Of a DNA stretch of 33,049 nt, positions 15,412 through 22,898 are shown one piece after another. This stretch comes from an uncultured Neomegalonema sp. Its GTDB lineage: Bacteria > Pseudomonadota > Alphaproteobacteria > Rhodobacterales > Rhodobacteraceae. The notes under the pieces are model-generated. The model was not told the DNA's origin. It saw only the letters and a program-made list of their open reading frames with translations, and did no database searches. Both the position numbers and the translations under genes were made by a program. The stretch covers positions 1-33,049 of the forward strand of contig CALFFK010000104.1 of assembly GCA_937957975.1 (NCBI GenBank), written 5' to 3'. Position 1 is the first letter of the stretch; each line of letters opens with the position of its first letter.

Positions 15412-15497
15412 GTGAAACGCGACCAGGTTGGGCCATAAAACGCGCCAAGAGTCGCGCGTTTTATGGCGCTCTGTGGTTCAACCGGATCGCGTTTCAC
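15412..15497. repeat. Large nested hairpin between convergent genes
   Basis: Three concentric inverted repeats: outer GTGAAACGCGA (15412-15422) with TCGCGTTTCAC (15487-15497), 11 bp perfect; middle GGTTG (15426-15430) with CAACC (15479-15483); and inner GCCATAAAACGCGC (15432-15445) with GCGCGTTTTATGGC (15454-15467), 14 bp perfect with an 8-nt loop. It begins 1 nt after the EF-hand stop and ends 82 nt before the convergent TPR gene ends. It probably terminates both transcripts. The nested, nearly symmetrical layout would also fit a small non-autonomous palindromic repeat element. The 15498-15579 remainder shows nothing recognisable. Confidence 0.8.
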
Positions 15498-15579
15498 CCT
15501 AAAGAAAATTGCGGCCAACAAGACTCAATTATCCAAGCAAGATTGACCGCGACTCACTCACCAAATCCATCTTTGATAT

Positions 15580-16527
15580 TCAATATCCGCGCAGCGACAC
15601 GTCCTTCGGCTTCTCGCTGCGCCGCCCGAACCATATCAACATGGCATTGCGTAGGGCGGACCACCCCAAGGTGGTCGCAATGAGGAATATCCAAACAAGG
15701 ATACTATCGTAAAGCGAGCCGAATATCGCTGGATAGACCCGTGCGAATAGCACCAAATAATAGCCAATACCGAACGGGATATGCACCAGCACCGCCAGCC
15801 ATCGTGGCAACCGCGACACCCGCATCGAATCCAGAAAATGATAGAGATGCGCAAAGAAGAAGGGGGGGAACAACACCATCCATGACAGCCACAGCACCGC
15901 CTCTACCCGCCGCTTGGTCGGTTCCGCCGTCAGCGCCGCCCGCGTCGAACGCCGCGCAGCACTCAATCGAAACAGATCGAACTGCGCATAGGCCAGCCGC
16001 GCATGGGCATCGGCGTCCATAGGCGCATCCTCGGTCATGCGCCTGGAGGCCCGTTCTCGCCCCAGCATATCATCGGCCTTGCCTGCAATCATCGCGTCGA
16101 GCATCGCGATATGGGGCGAATCCGGGGCCAGTTCCTCGAACCGGCGACGATAGTATTTCGCGCGTTTGAGCGATCCGTATTGCGCTTGCCAAATCGTATG
16201 CAACAGCGTCGCATCAAGGGGCCGGAAACTGAAATCCTCTTCGAATTTCTCCACGGCCTTCTTCGCGTCCCCGCCCCGACCCGTATACATCAGGGCCAAC
16301 GCATGAGACAGGCGCAGACCCGCGTGGTCCGGCCAGCGCGCCAATGCTTCACGACAGATTTTCAGCGCCTTCTCATACGCCTTCGCCGCAAATTCAATAT
16401 CGACCATCAGGTCATGGACCGTCACATCGTCATGCGCCTTCTCCATCGCATCACGCGCAATCTTTCGCGCGGCATCGAGATTCCCGGCGGCAATATAGGC
16501 ACGTGCAGTATTAAATGGCGTGCTCAT
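15580..16527 (-). CDS. TPR-like protein with C-terminal membrane helices (paralogue B)
   Basis: A 315-residue protein of unknown function, paralogous to the gene just upstream. The N-terminal 205 residues are helical with tetratricopeptide-like repeats, for example FNTARAYIAAGNLDAARKIA (5-24) and AYEKALKICREALARWPDHA (50-69). The C-terminal third has membrane segments at about 210-231, 243-265 and 273-290. Both paralogues share N-terminal MST-x-FN-x-ARAYIAAGNLDAAR, the junction motif LWLSW-x-V-x-FPPFF-x-AH-x-Y followed by LD-x-M, and a C-terminal Gly-Tyr. The gene starts 15 nt after paralogue A, with GAGG 6 nt before its ATG, so they are co-transcribed. It lies downstream of the AAA+ ATPase gene. 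The layout suggests a membrane-anchored scaffold or adaptor; no function is demonstrated for such proteins to my knowledge. Confidence 0.82.
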   Translation of the reverse strand: MSTPFNTARAYIAAGNLDAARKIARDAMEKAHDDVTVHDLMVDIEFAAKAYEKALKICREALARWPDHAGLRLSHALALMYTGRGGDAKKAVEKFEEDFSFRPLDATLLHTIWQAQYGSLKRAKYYRRRFEELAPDSPHIAMLDAMIAGKADDMLGRERASRRMTEDAPMDADAHARLAYAQFDLFRLSAARRSTRAALTAEPTKRRVEAVLWLSWMVLFPPFFFAHLYHFLDSMRVSRLPRWLAVLVHIPFGIGYYLVLFARVYPAIFGSLYDSILVWIFLIATTLGWSALRNAMLIWFGRRSEKPKDVSLRGY

Positions 16528-16542
16528 GTCGGCCTCATTACA

Positions 16543-17535
16543 TCAATATCCGGCCAGTTCGATAGAAGCGGCCCCGCTCCCGCGACGCGCAAACCGCGCC
16601 ATCACAGCCGCGCGGACATGGGGCCAGGCAAAACCGACGATTAGGAAAAAACAGGCCGCAACCGTGGCGGTGAGCGAATAAATCACATTATCAACCTTAT
16701 CCGCATCACCCGTCAACACGCCTGCCCCACCGATCAGCACGATGAAAAAGGCGATGATTGCCAACCCAAATACTGCCATGAGAGGCACTTTGAGCGCAGC
16801 AACAAGCCACCCGGAAAACAGCGATCTCCGCATCCCGTCGAGCCAGAAATAAGCATGTGCCACAAAAAAGGGTGGAAAGAACACCAGCCACGACAACCAC
16901 AGGATCGCCTCTGCATCCCGCCGCGTCGGCTCTATCGCAAGCGCCGTCCGGGCCGAGCGTCGTGCCGCTGCCAATTTGAACAGATCAAGCTGCACGGTAG
17001 CGAGGCGCGTATGAACCTTGCCATTGGTCGTGACCGTCGGAGCCATTCGTTTCAGCGTTCGTTCTATAGCCAGCGGATCATTGGCCTTGTGCGCGATCAG
17101 CTCGTCGAGAATTGGCACGTAGGGCGAATCAGGACAGTATTCCCGAAACTCCCCAAAATGCGCGCGCGCCTTTTTGGTCGAGCCGTAGAAAGCCTCTCGA
17201 AACGTGTGCAGAAAATGTGCTTCAGCGCGGGCCAATGGAAAATCCCTTTCCCAGTCCCGTATCGCCTGCACCACCTCGACCTTGCGCTTTGTATAGACCA
17301 GTGTGATGGCATGGCCGAGCCGCAGTTCGGCGTGATTGGGCCATTGGGCCAGCGCCCTTAACGAAAGATCATAAGCGGCTTCCCATCGTTTCGCGGCGAG
17401 TTCTATATCTACCATCAGATGCCAGACCGCCACGTCATCCGGCGCGCGCTCCATTGCCTCGCGCGCAATCCTTCGCGCGGCATCAAGGTTTCCGGCGGCG
17501 ATATAGGCGCGGGCAGCATTAAAACGCGTGCTCAT
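16543..17535 (-). CDS. TPR-like protein with C-terminal membrane helices (paralogue A)
   Basis: A 330-residue protein, the first of the tandem pair. The start at 17535 (MSTRFNAARAYIAAGNLDAA) matches the paralogue's N-terminus exactly in layout and has a GGGGC box about 6 nt upstream; the frame open to 17604 adds residues with no counterpart. TPR-like helices fill residues 1-205. Membrane segments lie at about 209-231, 245-275 and 283-305, and the protein ends ELAGY, like the other copy's SLRGY. The second and third membrane segments are much more diverged between copies than the first, which keeps the FPPFF-x-AH motif. It follows the AAA+ ATPase gene by 95 nt on the same strand. The paralogues may assemble together or serve different substrates; both statements are inference. 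Confidence 0.82.
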   Translation of the reverse strand: MSTRFNAARAYIAAGNLDAARRIAREAMERAPDDVAVWHLMVDIELAAKRWEAAYDLSLRALAQWPNHAELRLGHAITLVYTKRKVEVVQAIRDWERDFPLARAEAHFLHTFREAFYGSTKKARAHFGEFREYCPDSPYVPILDELIAHKANDPLAIERTLKRMAPTVTTNGKVHTRLATVQLDLFKLAAARRSARTALAIEPTRRDAEAILWLSWLVFFPPFFVAHAYFWLDGMRRSLFSGWLVAALKVPLMAVFGLAIIAFFIVLIGGAGVLTGDADKVDNVIYSLTATVAACFFLIVGFAWPHVRAAVMARFARRGSGAASIELAGY

Positions 17536-17630
17536 GTCAGCCCCGATCAGGAATGTGCGGCGCAGCGCGAAAACTGACCAGCACCCGTTGTTCTCTGGTT
17601 CCACGCCCCCTCTGTTGCGTGACCATCGCC

Positions 17631-18797
17631 CTATTTCGCGTATTTCTTCAGGAACTCGGCAAGCTCATCATATGTGCCGTCGCCATTGGCATATTCCGCA
17701 AAATTGCGGGCCTGCCCCAACCATTCCCCTACCGTCGAGCGCACTTCGCGCAAGGCTTCGCGGAAATGCGCGTTCGAGACCGGCTCGATTTCCTCGTCGG
17801 AGCGGCTGTCCTCAATGGCGTAATCCACCGCCGTTTCCACCAGCGCGCCCAGATCAGCGCCCGAAAACCCGCTCGTCTTCGCGACCAACACGTCCACATC
17901 CAGATCGTCTGCGAGGGGGCGGCCTTCGAGCGCGCCCTTGAGAATGAATTCGCGCGCCACCCGATCCGGCGGCGGCACAAAGATCGTGCGGTCAAAGCGC
18001 CCCGGTCTGCGGAACGCGGCATCCAGCGACCAAGGCACATTCGTCGCGCCAAGGAACAACATCCCCTCGTTATCCCCGGCGAACCCATCCATTTCGGTCA
18101 ACAGGGCAGAGACGACCGTATTAACCCCATGACTGGAATCGAATTGCCGTCGCTGCGCCAATGCCTCCACTTCATCAAAGAACAATACGGCAGGGCGCGA
18201 CCGGCGCGTCTCCTCAAACAGGCTCGCAATCCGCTTTTCCGCCGTTCCGACATAACGATCGAGGATTTCGGCGGCGCGCACATCCTGAAACGACGCATTG
18301 CATTCCGTGGCCAGCGCCCGCGCCAGCATCGTCTTGCCGCAACCGGGGGGGCCGTACATCAGCACCCCGCCACCTGCCTTGCGCTTGAACTTTTCGAACA
18401 AGGCGCGTTTGTCGCGGAAGGGATTGATGATCTTTCGCCGCACCTGACGCTTCACATCTTCCAGTCCGCCAATATCATCAAAGCCGATGGAGGTTCCTTG
18501 TGGCTTTGGGACTTCGCCCCGCAACGAGACCACATTCGCCATCACCGCCCCCGCTGGTCGCCAGAGCGCAGAAAGCTGGGGCGCATCCGCCTTGTCGAGC
18601 AACGCAGCGGCCTGTTCGCGCAATTCAGGCGACGGACAAGCCTCTGGATCGAGTTGCCCGAACGCTGAAACGATCACCGAACTGTCCGGCGCAGTACCGA
18701 GAAGAACGACCAGCGCGCGAAAACTCGCTTCCATCGAGGGGTTGGATTTCACCAGATCGACGAGCGATGCGATATCGGATGTGAGGGGCTGTGACAT
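17631..18797 (-). CDS. AAA+ ATPase of the Vps4/FtsH/VCP type
   Basis: A 388-residue cytosolic ATPase with one classical AAA module. The N-terminal 100 residues are helical with no family I recognise. Then come FDDIGGLEDVKRQV, Walker A GPPGCGKT (149-156), pore-loop segment RYVGTAEK (aromatic Y182-V183-G), Walker B VLFFDEVEAL (Asp208-Glu209), sensor 1 ATN (251-253), arginine fingers in AFRRPGRFDR (R263/R264, R267), and the GFSGADL helical lid. A pore-loop aromatic and intact SRH indicate a hexameric unfoldase that threads protein. There is no protease or second ATPase domain. The C-terminus FAEYANGDGTYDELAEFLKK is unusual. ATG at 18797 lacks a clear ribosome site. It probably heads an operon with the two TPR membrane proteins, which could recruit or anchor it. 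Confidence 0.9.
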   Translation of the reverse strand: MSQPLTSDIASLVDLVKSNPSMEASFRALVVLLGTAPDSSVIVSAFGQLDPEACPSPELREQAAALLDKADAPQLSALWRPAGAVMANVVSLRGEVPKPQGTSIGFDDIGGLEDVKRQVRRKIINPFRDKRALFEKFKRKAGGGVLMYGPPGCGKTMLARALATECNASFQDVRAAEILDRYVGTAEKRIASLFEETRRSRPAVLFFDEVEALAQRRQFDSSHGVNTVVSALLTEMDGFAGDNEGMLFLGATNVPWSLDAAFRRPGRFDRTIFVPPPDRVAREFILKGALEGRPLADDLDVDVLVAKTSGFSGADLGALVETAVDYAIEDSRSDEEIEPVSNAHFREALREVRSTVGEWLGQARNFAEYANGDGTYDELAEFLKKYAK

Positions 18798-18992
18798 ACT
18801 GTGAGTGTAACACAACACAGTTAAACCTGCGTGAAGCGCGAATATTACAACCGTTCACAAGTTCCACCACATCCCTTCACAAAAACGGGTCGCAGAGTGA
18901 AGGCCCACGCCCTTTCCGGGCTGGAAGAACGGCATATCTGTATCACCACGACAGCAACGCAAACATAGTTAACGCCATCAAGGAGACCTGAG

Positions 18993-19289
18993 ATGAAAGC
19001 CCTTATCACTACTATTGCCGCTCTTGCCACCGTCGCAACGTTCTCTGCCACTCCTGCAATGGCAGAAAGCACCGTGAACCAACAGCAGTACAAGCTACAG
19101 AATATTCTTGCCGCGCAGAGGGCGAAGCAGGGCGTTACGTACAACACCACCGGCTTTTCCCAGCAGATCAAACATTCCAAGGCAGCACAGACCAAGCGCG
19201 TTATCTCAACACGTATGCTCTTTGGTCCTGAAAAAGCGAAGGCCCGTTTGTCGCGCGTACAACCTGACGCAGCCCTCGGCGGTAGATAA
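18993..19289 (+). CDS. Small secreted protein, unknown function
   Basis: A 98-residue protein that I do not recognise. ATG at 18993 has a strong AAGGAG box seven nt upstream. MKALITTIAALATVATFSAT followed by PAMAES is a clear signal peptide cut at AMA|ES. The mature 74 residues are basic and Gln-rich (NQQQYKLQNILAAQRAKQG) with no cysteines and a predicted helix, ending PDAALGGR. It is monocistronic: a strong terminator follows 35 nt after its stop, and 195 nt separate it from the divergent AAA+ gene. The good ribosome site and terminator suggest a well-expressed periplasmic protein. Confidence 0.8.
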   Translation: MKALITTIAALATVATFSATPAMAESTVNQQQYKLQNILAAQRAKQGVTYNTTGFSQQIKHSKAAQTKRVISTRMLFGPEKAKARLSRVQPDAALGGR

Positions 19290-19324
19290 TCTCCAGCTTT
19301 CCCCTGTTTATCTACCTGTGACTT

Positions 19325-19353
19325 GCCCCGGTGTTTTGCATCGGGGCTTTTTT
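19325..19353 (+). terminator. Intrinsic terminator after the small secreted-protein gene
   Basis: GCCCCG (19325-19330) pairs with CGGGGC (19342-19347), extended by three further pairs including one G·T to a 9-bp stem with a five-base loop, and six T residues follow (19348-19353). This is a canonical Rho-independent terminator. It separates the small secreted-protein gene from the VWA gene, which must have its own promoter in the 37 nt before 19391 or use read-through. Confidence 0.92.
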
Positions 19354-19390
19354 ATTGTGACGATGCCGGGACAGGCGCTAAGGATGCGCC

Positions 19391-20575
19391 ATGTTTACCC
19401 GCTTCTTCCTCACCCTGAAACAGGCCCGTATTCCTGTATCCTTACGTGAATACCTCACGTTGCTGGAGGGGGTGAAAGTCGGGCTTGTCACCTATGACAT
19501 CGAAGGGTTCTACCACCTTGCTCGCGCGTCGCTGGTCAAGGATGAGCGCCATCTCGACCGCTTCGATCAGGTTTTCTCCGAAGTTTTCAAAGGCGTCGAA
19601 GCCGTCAGCGGCACCGGCGAGGCCGTTGAAGAGCAACCTGTCCCGGAGGAATGGTTGCGCAAATTGACCGAAAAGTTCCTTACCGACGAGGAAAAGGCCG
19701 AAGTCGAGGCGCTGGGCGGCTGGGACAAGCTGATGGAGACGTTGAAAAAGCGTCTTGAAGAACAGCAGGGTCGCCATCAGGGCGGTAGTAAATGGATCGG
19801 CACAGGGGGCACTTCTCCTTTTGGTGCATACGGATACAATCCTGAAGGCGTGCGCATCGGCCAGCACGAAAGTCGCCATCGCCGCGCCGCAAAAGTCTGG
19901 GACAAACGAAAATTCCGTAATCTTGATGACAGCGTCGAGCTTGGCACCCGCAACATCAAGGTCGCACTCAAACGCCTGCGCGTATGGGCGCGGTCAGGGG
20001 CCGACGAGGAACTCGCGCTTGATGACACCATCCGCGCCACTGCCGAGCGTGGTTATCTGGATGTTGTGACCCGTCCAGAGCGGCGCAATGCGGTGAAACT
20101 CGTCATCTTTCTTGATGTCGGCGGCTCGATGGACGATCACATCAAGGTCGTTGAAGAGCTTTTTTCAGCAGCCCGCAGCGAATTCAAGCACCTCGAATAC
20201 TACTATTTCCACAACTGTCTGTACGAAGGCGTCTGGCGCGACAATTCCCGCCGCTGGACCGAGCAGATGTCCACATGGGATGTGCTCAATACCTACGGGT
20301 CTGATTACAAATGCATCTTCGTTGGTGACGCCAGCATGTCCCCTTACGAAATCGCCGTGCCGGGCGGGGCGAATGAGCATTGGAATCAGGAATCTGGCGA
20401 AGTCTGGCTCCGTCGCGCCTTTACCCAATGGCCTGGATATGTGTGGCTTAATCCCGTTCCAGAATCTCACTGGCGCTATACACACTCCATCGGCATGGTG
20501 CGCGACATCACCGAAGATCGCATGTTTCCATTGACGCTCGATGGCATCAGCGCGGCAATGAAGGCGTTGATATAA
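19391..20575 (+). CDS. CoxE-like VWA domain protein
   Basis: A 394-residue soluble protein of the group annotated as VWA-containing CoxE-like. The N-terminal 130 residues are helical and charged (MFTRFFLTLKQARIPVSLRE). The middle has a Gly-rich segment GTGGTSPFGAYGYNPEGVRI and a basic stretch SRHRRAAKVWDKRKFR. The VWA domain occupies about 230-394, with the metal site DVGGSMDDH (242-250), a DxGxS variant in which the first serine is glycine, and a second loop GDASMSPYEI. Such proteins usually pair with a MoxR-type AAA+ ATPase to insert cofactors or mature other enzymes. Here no MoxR gene is adjacent, but a different AAA+ ATPase gene lies 0.6 kb away on the opposite strand. Family is secure; partner is open. 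Confidence 0.9.
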   Translation: MFTRFFLTLKQARIPVSLREYLTLLEGVKVGLVTYDIEGFYHLARASLVKDERHLDRFDQVFSEVFKGVEAVSGTGEAVEEQPVPEEWLRKLTEKFLTDEEKAEVEALGGWDKLMETLKKRLEEQQGRHQGGSKWIGTGGTSPFGAYGYNPEGVRIGQHESRHRRAAKVWDKRKFRNLDDSVELGTRNIKVALKRLRVWARSGADEELALDDTIRATAERGYLDVVTRPERRNAVKLVIFLDVGGSMDDHIKVVEELFSAARSEFKHLEYYYFHNCLYEGVWRDNSRRWTEQMSTWDVLNTYGSDYKCIFVGDASMSPYEIAVPGGANEHWNQESGEVWLRRAFTQWPGYVWLNPVPESHWRYTHSIGMVRDITEDRMFPLTLDGISAAMKALI

Positions 20576-20596
20576 AACGGTAAAATTGAACCGGCA

Positions 20597-21709
20597 TCAC
20601 GCAATAGCAACAGTGCCTGTCGCCTGGGATACATCACGGGGCAGTACCACCCGCGCTTCTGTTCCGGTCCCCGGTACGCTCGACAGGGTAAATGTTCCCC
20701 CCTGGGCCGAGGTTAACGAGGCAACGATGGGCAGGCCAAGTCCCGTTCCCGGCTCACTGGCAGTTTCGATATTTTGCAAACGGCCAAATGGCTCCATCGC
20801 ACGGCTGATTTCATCCGGCGTCATGCCACGACCCCGATCTCTGACGATGAAGACGACTTCCTCCGCATTGCTGTTACAGGCGAGGGTAATCACGCTGTTT
20901 GGTGGGGAATACTTCATCGCATTACTGAGCAAATTCAACAGGATCTGCTTTGCGGCGCGCCGGTCAGCAAGCATTGTCCCTGTCTCTGTGTCGCAGAACA
21001 ACATCTGCCCTTTTGATTTCGCTTGTGGTTCGATCAACCCCCGCACATCGGAAAGCAGGACCGCCAGATCAATCGGTTCGACGTACAACTCCATCTCCCC
21101 CGCTTCAATCCTCGACAGGTCAAGCAAGCCATTAACCATTGATAATAAATACTTACCGCTATCATGGATCGTCTTTGCATAGTCTTCCAAATGCACCATC
21201 TTGCGTTCGGGCGACAGGGCATCAGGATGTGAAAGCAGTTCCGAGAATCCGATAATGGCATTGAGTGGTGTACGCAGTTCGTGGCTCATCTGTGTGAGAA
21301 AGGCCGATTTCGCCTCATTCGCATCTTCTGCCGCATACCGCGCGATTTCCAGTTCGCGCGTGCGCTCCTCTACCCGGTATTCCAGATCGTTTCGCGCGGC
21401 ATCAAGGGCACGACTCGTGGCGTCGAGTTCAGCAACCCGTGCGGCCAGTTCATCCCGCGTCTGACGCAGACGTTCACTCGATTCCTGAAGGTATTTTATC
21501 GTCGGCATCGATTGCAGGATCATCGGTGTGGATGCAATAACGGAAGAAATCGCAACCACTGCGAGCAGATTGTCAGGCAGACGCCCATTCAACACCCAAA
21601 ACGCCGTTATCGATGCGATCAGAGCAAAAACGAAACAGACAAATGTCAGGACAATGAGCGCAACGGGCAGGCTCATAGATTTGAAATGCTGGTTGATAAA
21701 CCTGAACAC
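20597..21709 (-). CDS. Membrane-bound sensor histidine kinase
   Basis: A 370-residue kinase. Two membrane helices (about 13-40 and 47-68) with almost no periplasmic loop are followed by a long coiled coil (71-135). Then come the HisKA H-box MSHELRTPLNAIIGFSELL with His143 and an HATPase_c domain with N-box NLLSNAMKYSP, G1 VRDRGRGM, F-box MEPFGR and G2 GTGLGLPIV. Short H-boxes of this type are seen in PleC/DivJ-like kinases. With no sensor loop or PAS domain, the signal is probably sensed in the membrane. The start is uncertain: a GTG at 21709 with AAAGG upstream, or an ATG at 21676 without a ribosome site. No response regulator gene is adjacent; it converges on the VWA gene. Confidence 0.92.
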   Translation of the reverse strand: MFRFINQHFKSMSLPVALIVLTFVCFVFALIASITAFWVLNGRLPDNLLAVVAISSVIASTPMILQSMPTIKYLQESSERLRQTRDELAARVAELDATSRALDAARNDLEYRVEERTRELEIARYAAEDANEAKSAFLTQMSHELRTPLNAIIGFSELLSHPDALSPERKMVHLEDYAKTIHDSGKYLLSMVNGLLDLSRIEAGEMELYVEPIDLAVLLSDVRGLIEPQAKSKGQMLFCDTETGTMLADRRAAKQILLNLLSNAMKYSPPNSVITLACNSNAEEVVFIVRDRGRGMTPDEISRAMEPFGRLQNIETASEPGTGLGLPIVASLTSAQGGTFTLSSVPGTGTEARVVLPRDVSQATGTVAIA

Positions 21710-21763
21710 TGACTTCGGTGCACCTTTAGCTGTTGCGTTGCAATAAAGTTGCGTATCGCGATG

Positions 21764-21785
21764 TTACACGTAAATGTTACTGTAA
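21764..21785. promoter_or_regulatory. Paired TTAC/GTAA dyads in the kinase–pta divergent region
   Basis: Two short inverted repeats lie side by side: TTAC-AC-GTAA (21764-21773) and TTAC-T-GTAA (21777-21785), within an AT-rich stretch about 55 nt before the kinase start and 100 nt before pta. Two adjacent dyads about 12-13 bp apart fit binding of a dimeric regulator near a promoter, but I know of no regulator with this exact site. Confidence 0.35.
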
Positions 21786-21801
21786 AATTATCGACTATGA
21801 A

Positions 21802-21821
21802 AGCGCCAATTGCGTGGCGCT
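21802..21821. other. Small hairpin upstream of pta
   Basis: AGCGCCA (21802-21808) pairs with TGGCGCT (21815-21821) around a six-base loop. There is no T-run on either strand. It lies 66 nt before the pta start and could be a leader structure or an operator; no stronger claim is possible. Confidence 0.4.
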
Positions 21822-21887
21822 AATACTTGGCCTTCTCACCCGAACGGGTCATAAGTCGGTGATTAACACTCAAATGGAGTTCTGCTG

Positions 21888-22898
21888 TTGTCCCCGTTCG
21901 ACCGTATCCTCACCGCCGCAAAGGCCCGCCCTGCTGTCATTTCACTTGCTGAAGGGGAAGATCCGAGGATCGTGGAGGGGGCCGTGCGTGCCGCCCGTGA
22001 TGGGCTTGCAAAACCCGTCCTGATCGGTGCCGCAAATACCGTACGGGCGCAGCTTGAGGCATTTGGAGCCAATACCGAAGAAGTCACCCTGATCGACCCT
22101 GCCACTGATTCGCGCACTGAAGGCTATGCCGGGTTGTTCCGTGAGGTGCGAAAGCGTGTGGAGATGAGTGCAGAAGAAGCCCTCGAAGCCGCCCGCGACC
22201 CGCTCACCTTCGCCGCTCTGATGGTCCGCGCGGGGGACGCGCAGGGCACTATCGCCGGGGCCGTGGCCACCACCGCCGATACTGTCCGCACCGCCTTTCG
22301 CGTCATAGGCCGTGCGCCGGGAGTCGAGACAGTTTCCAGCTTTTTCCTCATGCTACCCGAAGGGGATGGCCACCCTCTCCCCGGCCCCGTCCTCTTCGCT
22401 GATTGTGGCCTCATTATCGAGCCGACCCCGCAGGAACTGGCACAGATTGCCATATCTTCCGCTGATTCCCTTGCGGCCTTGCTGGACGAACCGGCGCGCA
22501 TCGCTTTCCTGTCCTTTTCTACCCATGGCAGCGCCCGCCACGAGCGTGTCACCAAAGTCACTGACGCCCTTTCGCTGGCTCGTGAAGCCCGTTCTGACCT
22601 GATAATGGATGGCGAATTACAGTTTGATGCGGCCTTCGTCCCCGATGTAGCCGCGTCAAAAGCCCCCGGCTCCCCGCTGGAAGGCGCGGCCAATATCTTC
22701 GTGTTCCCATCGCTGGAGGCCGCCAATATCGGCTACAAGATCGCCCAGCGCATCGGACGCGCCCGCGCTATCGGCCCTATCCTTCAGGGTCTTGCCGCCC
22801 CCGCCAACGATCTTTCACGCGGGTGTAGCGCGCAGGATGTCTATGACCTCATTGCCGTCACCGGCGCACAGACCGCAGGGCCGCTTTCTACCACCTGA
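21888..22898 (+). CDS. pta: Phosphate acetyltransferase (short, PTA/PTB domain only)
   Basis: Interconverts acetyl-CoA and acetyl phosphate in the cytoplasm. At 336 residues it is the compact form with the PTA/PTB catalytic domain alone. The opening FDRILTAAKARPAVISLAEG with the E-G-x-D-x-R-x-x-x-A-A segment is typical, as are GTIAGAVATTADTVRTAFRV, the conserved VSSFFLML, VLFADCGL, IAFLSFSTHGSA and the C-terminal ANIFVFPSLEAANIGYK. The start is a TTG at 21888 with GGAG 8 nt upstream; no in-frame ATG fits. There is no acetate kinase gene beside it, so it may work with an unlinked ackA or in acetyl-CoA formation. The last 58 nt overlap the convergent membrane protein gene. Confidence 0.94.
   Translation: MSPFDRILTAAKARPAVISLAEGEDPRIVEGAVRAARDGLAKPVLIGAANTVRAQLEAFGANTEEVTLIDPATDSRTEGYAGLFREVRKRVEMSAEEALEAARDPLTFAALMVRAGDAQGTIAGAVATTADTVRTAFRVIGRAPGVETVSSFFLMLPEGDGHPLPGPVLFADCGLIIEPTPQELAQIAISSADSLAALLDEPARIAFLSFSTHGSARHERVTKVTDALSLAREARSDLIMDGELQFDAAFVPDVAASKAPGSPLEGAANIFVFPSLEAANIGYKIAQRIGRARAIGPILQGLAAPANDLSRGCSAQDVYDLIAVTGAQTAGPLSTT

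Noticed and set aside
17553-18668. Long plus-strand frame opposite the AAA+ ATPase gene
   Set aside because: The minus strand encodes all AAA+ motifs in order; the plus frame is low-complexity Arg/His/Pro-rich, as expected of a GC-rich shadow.
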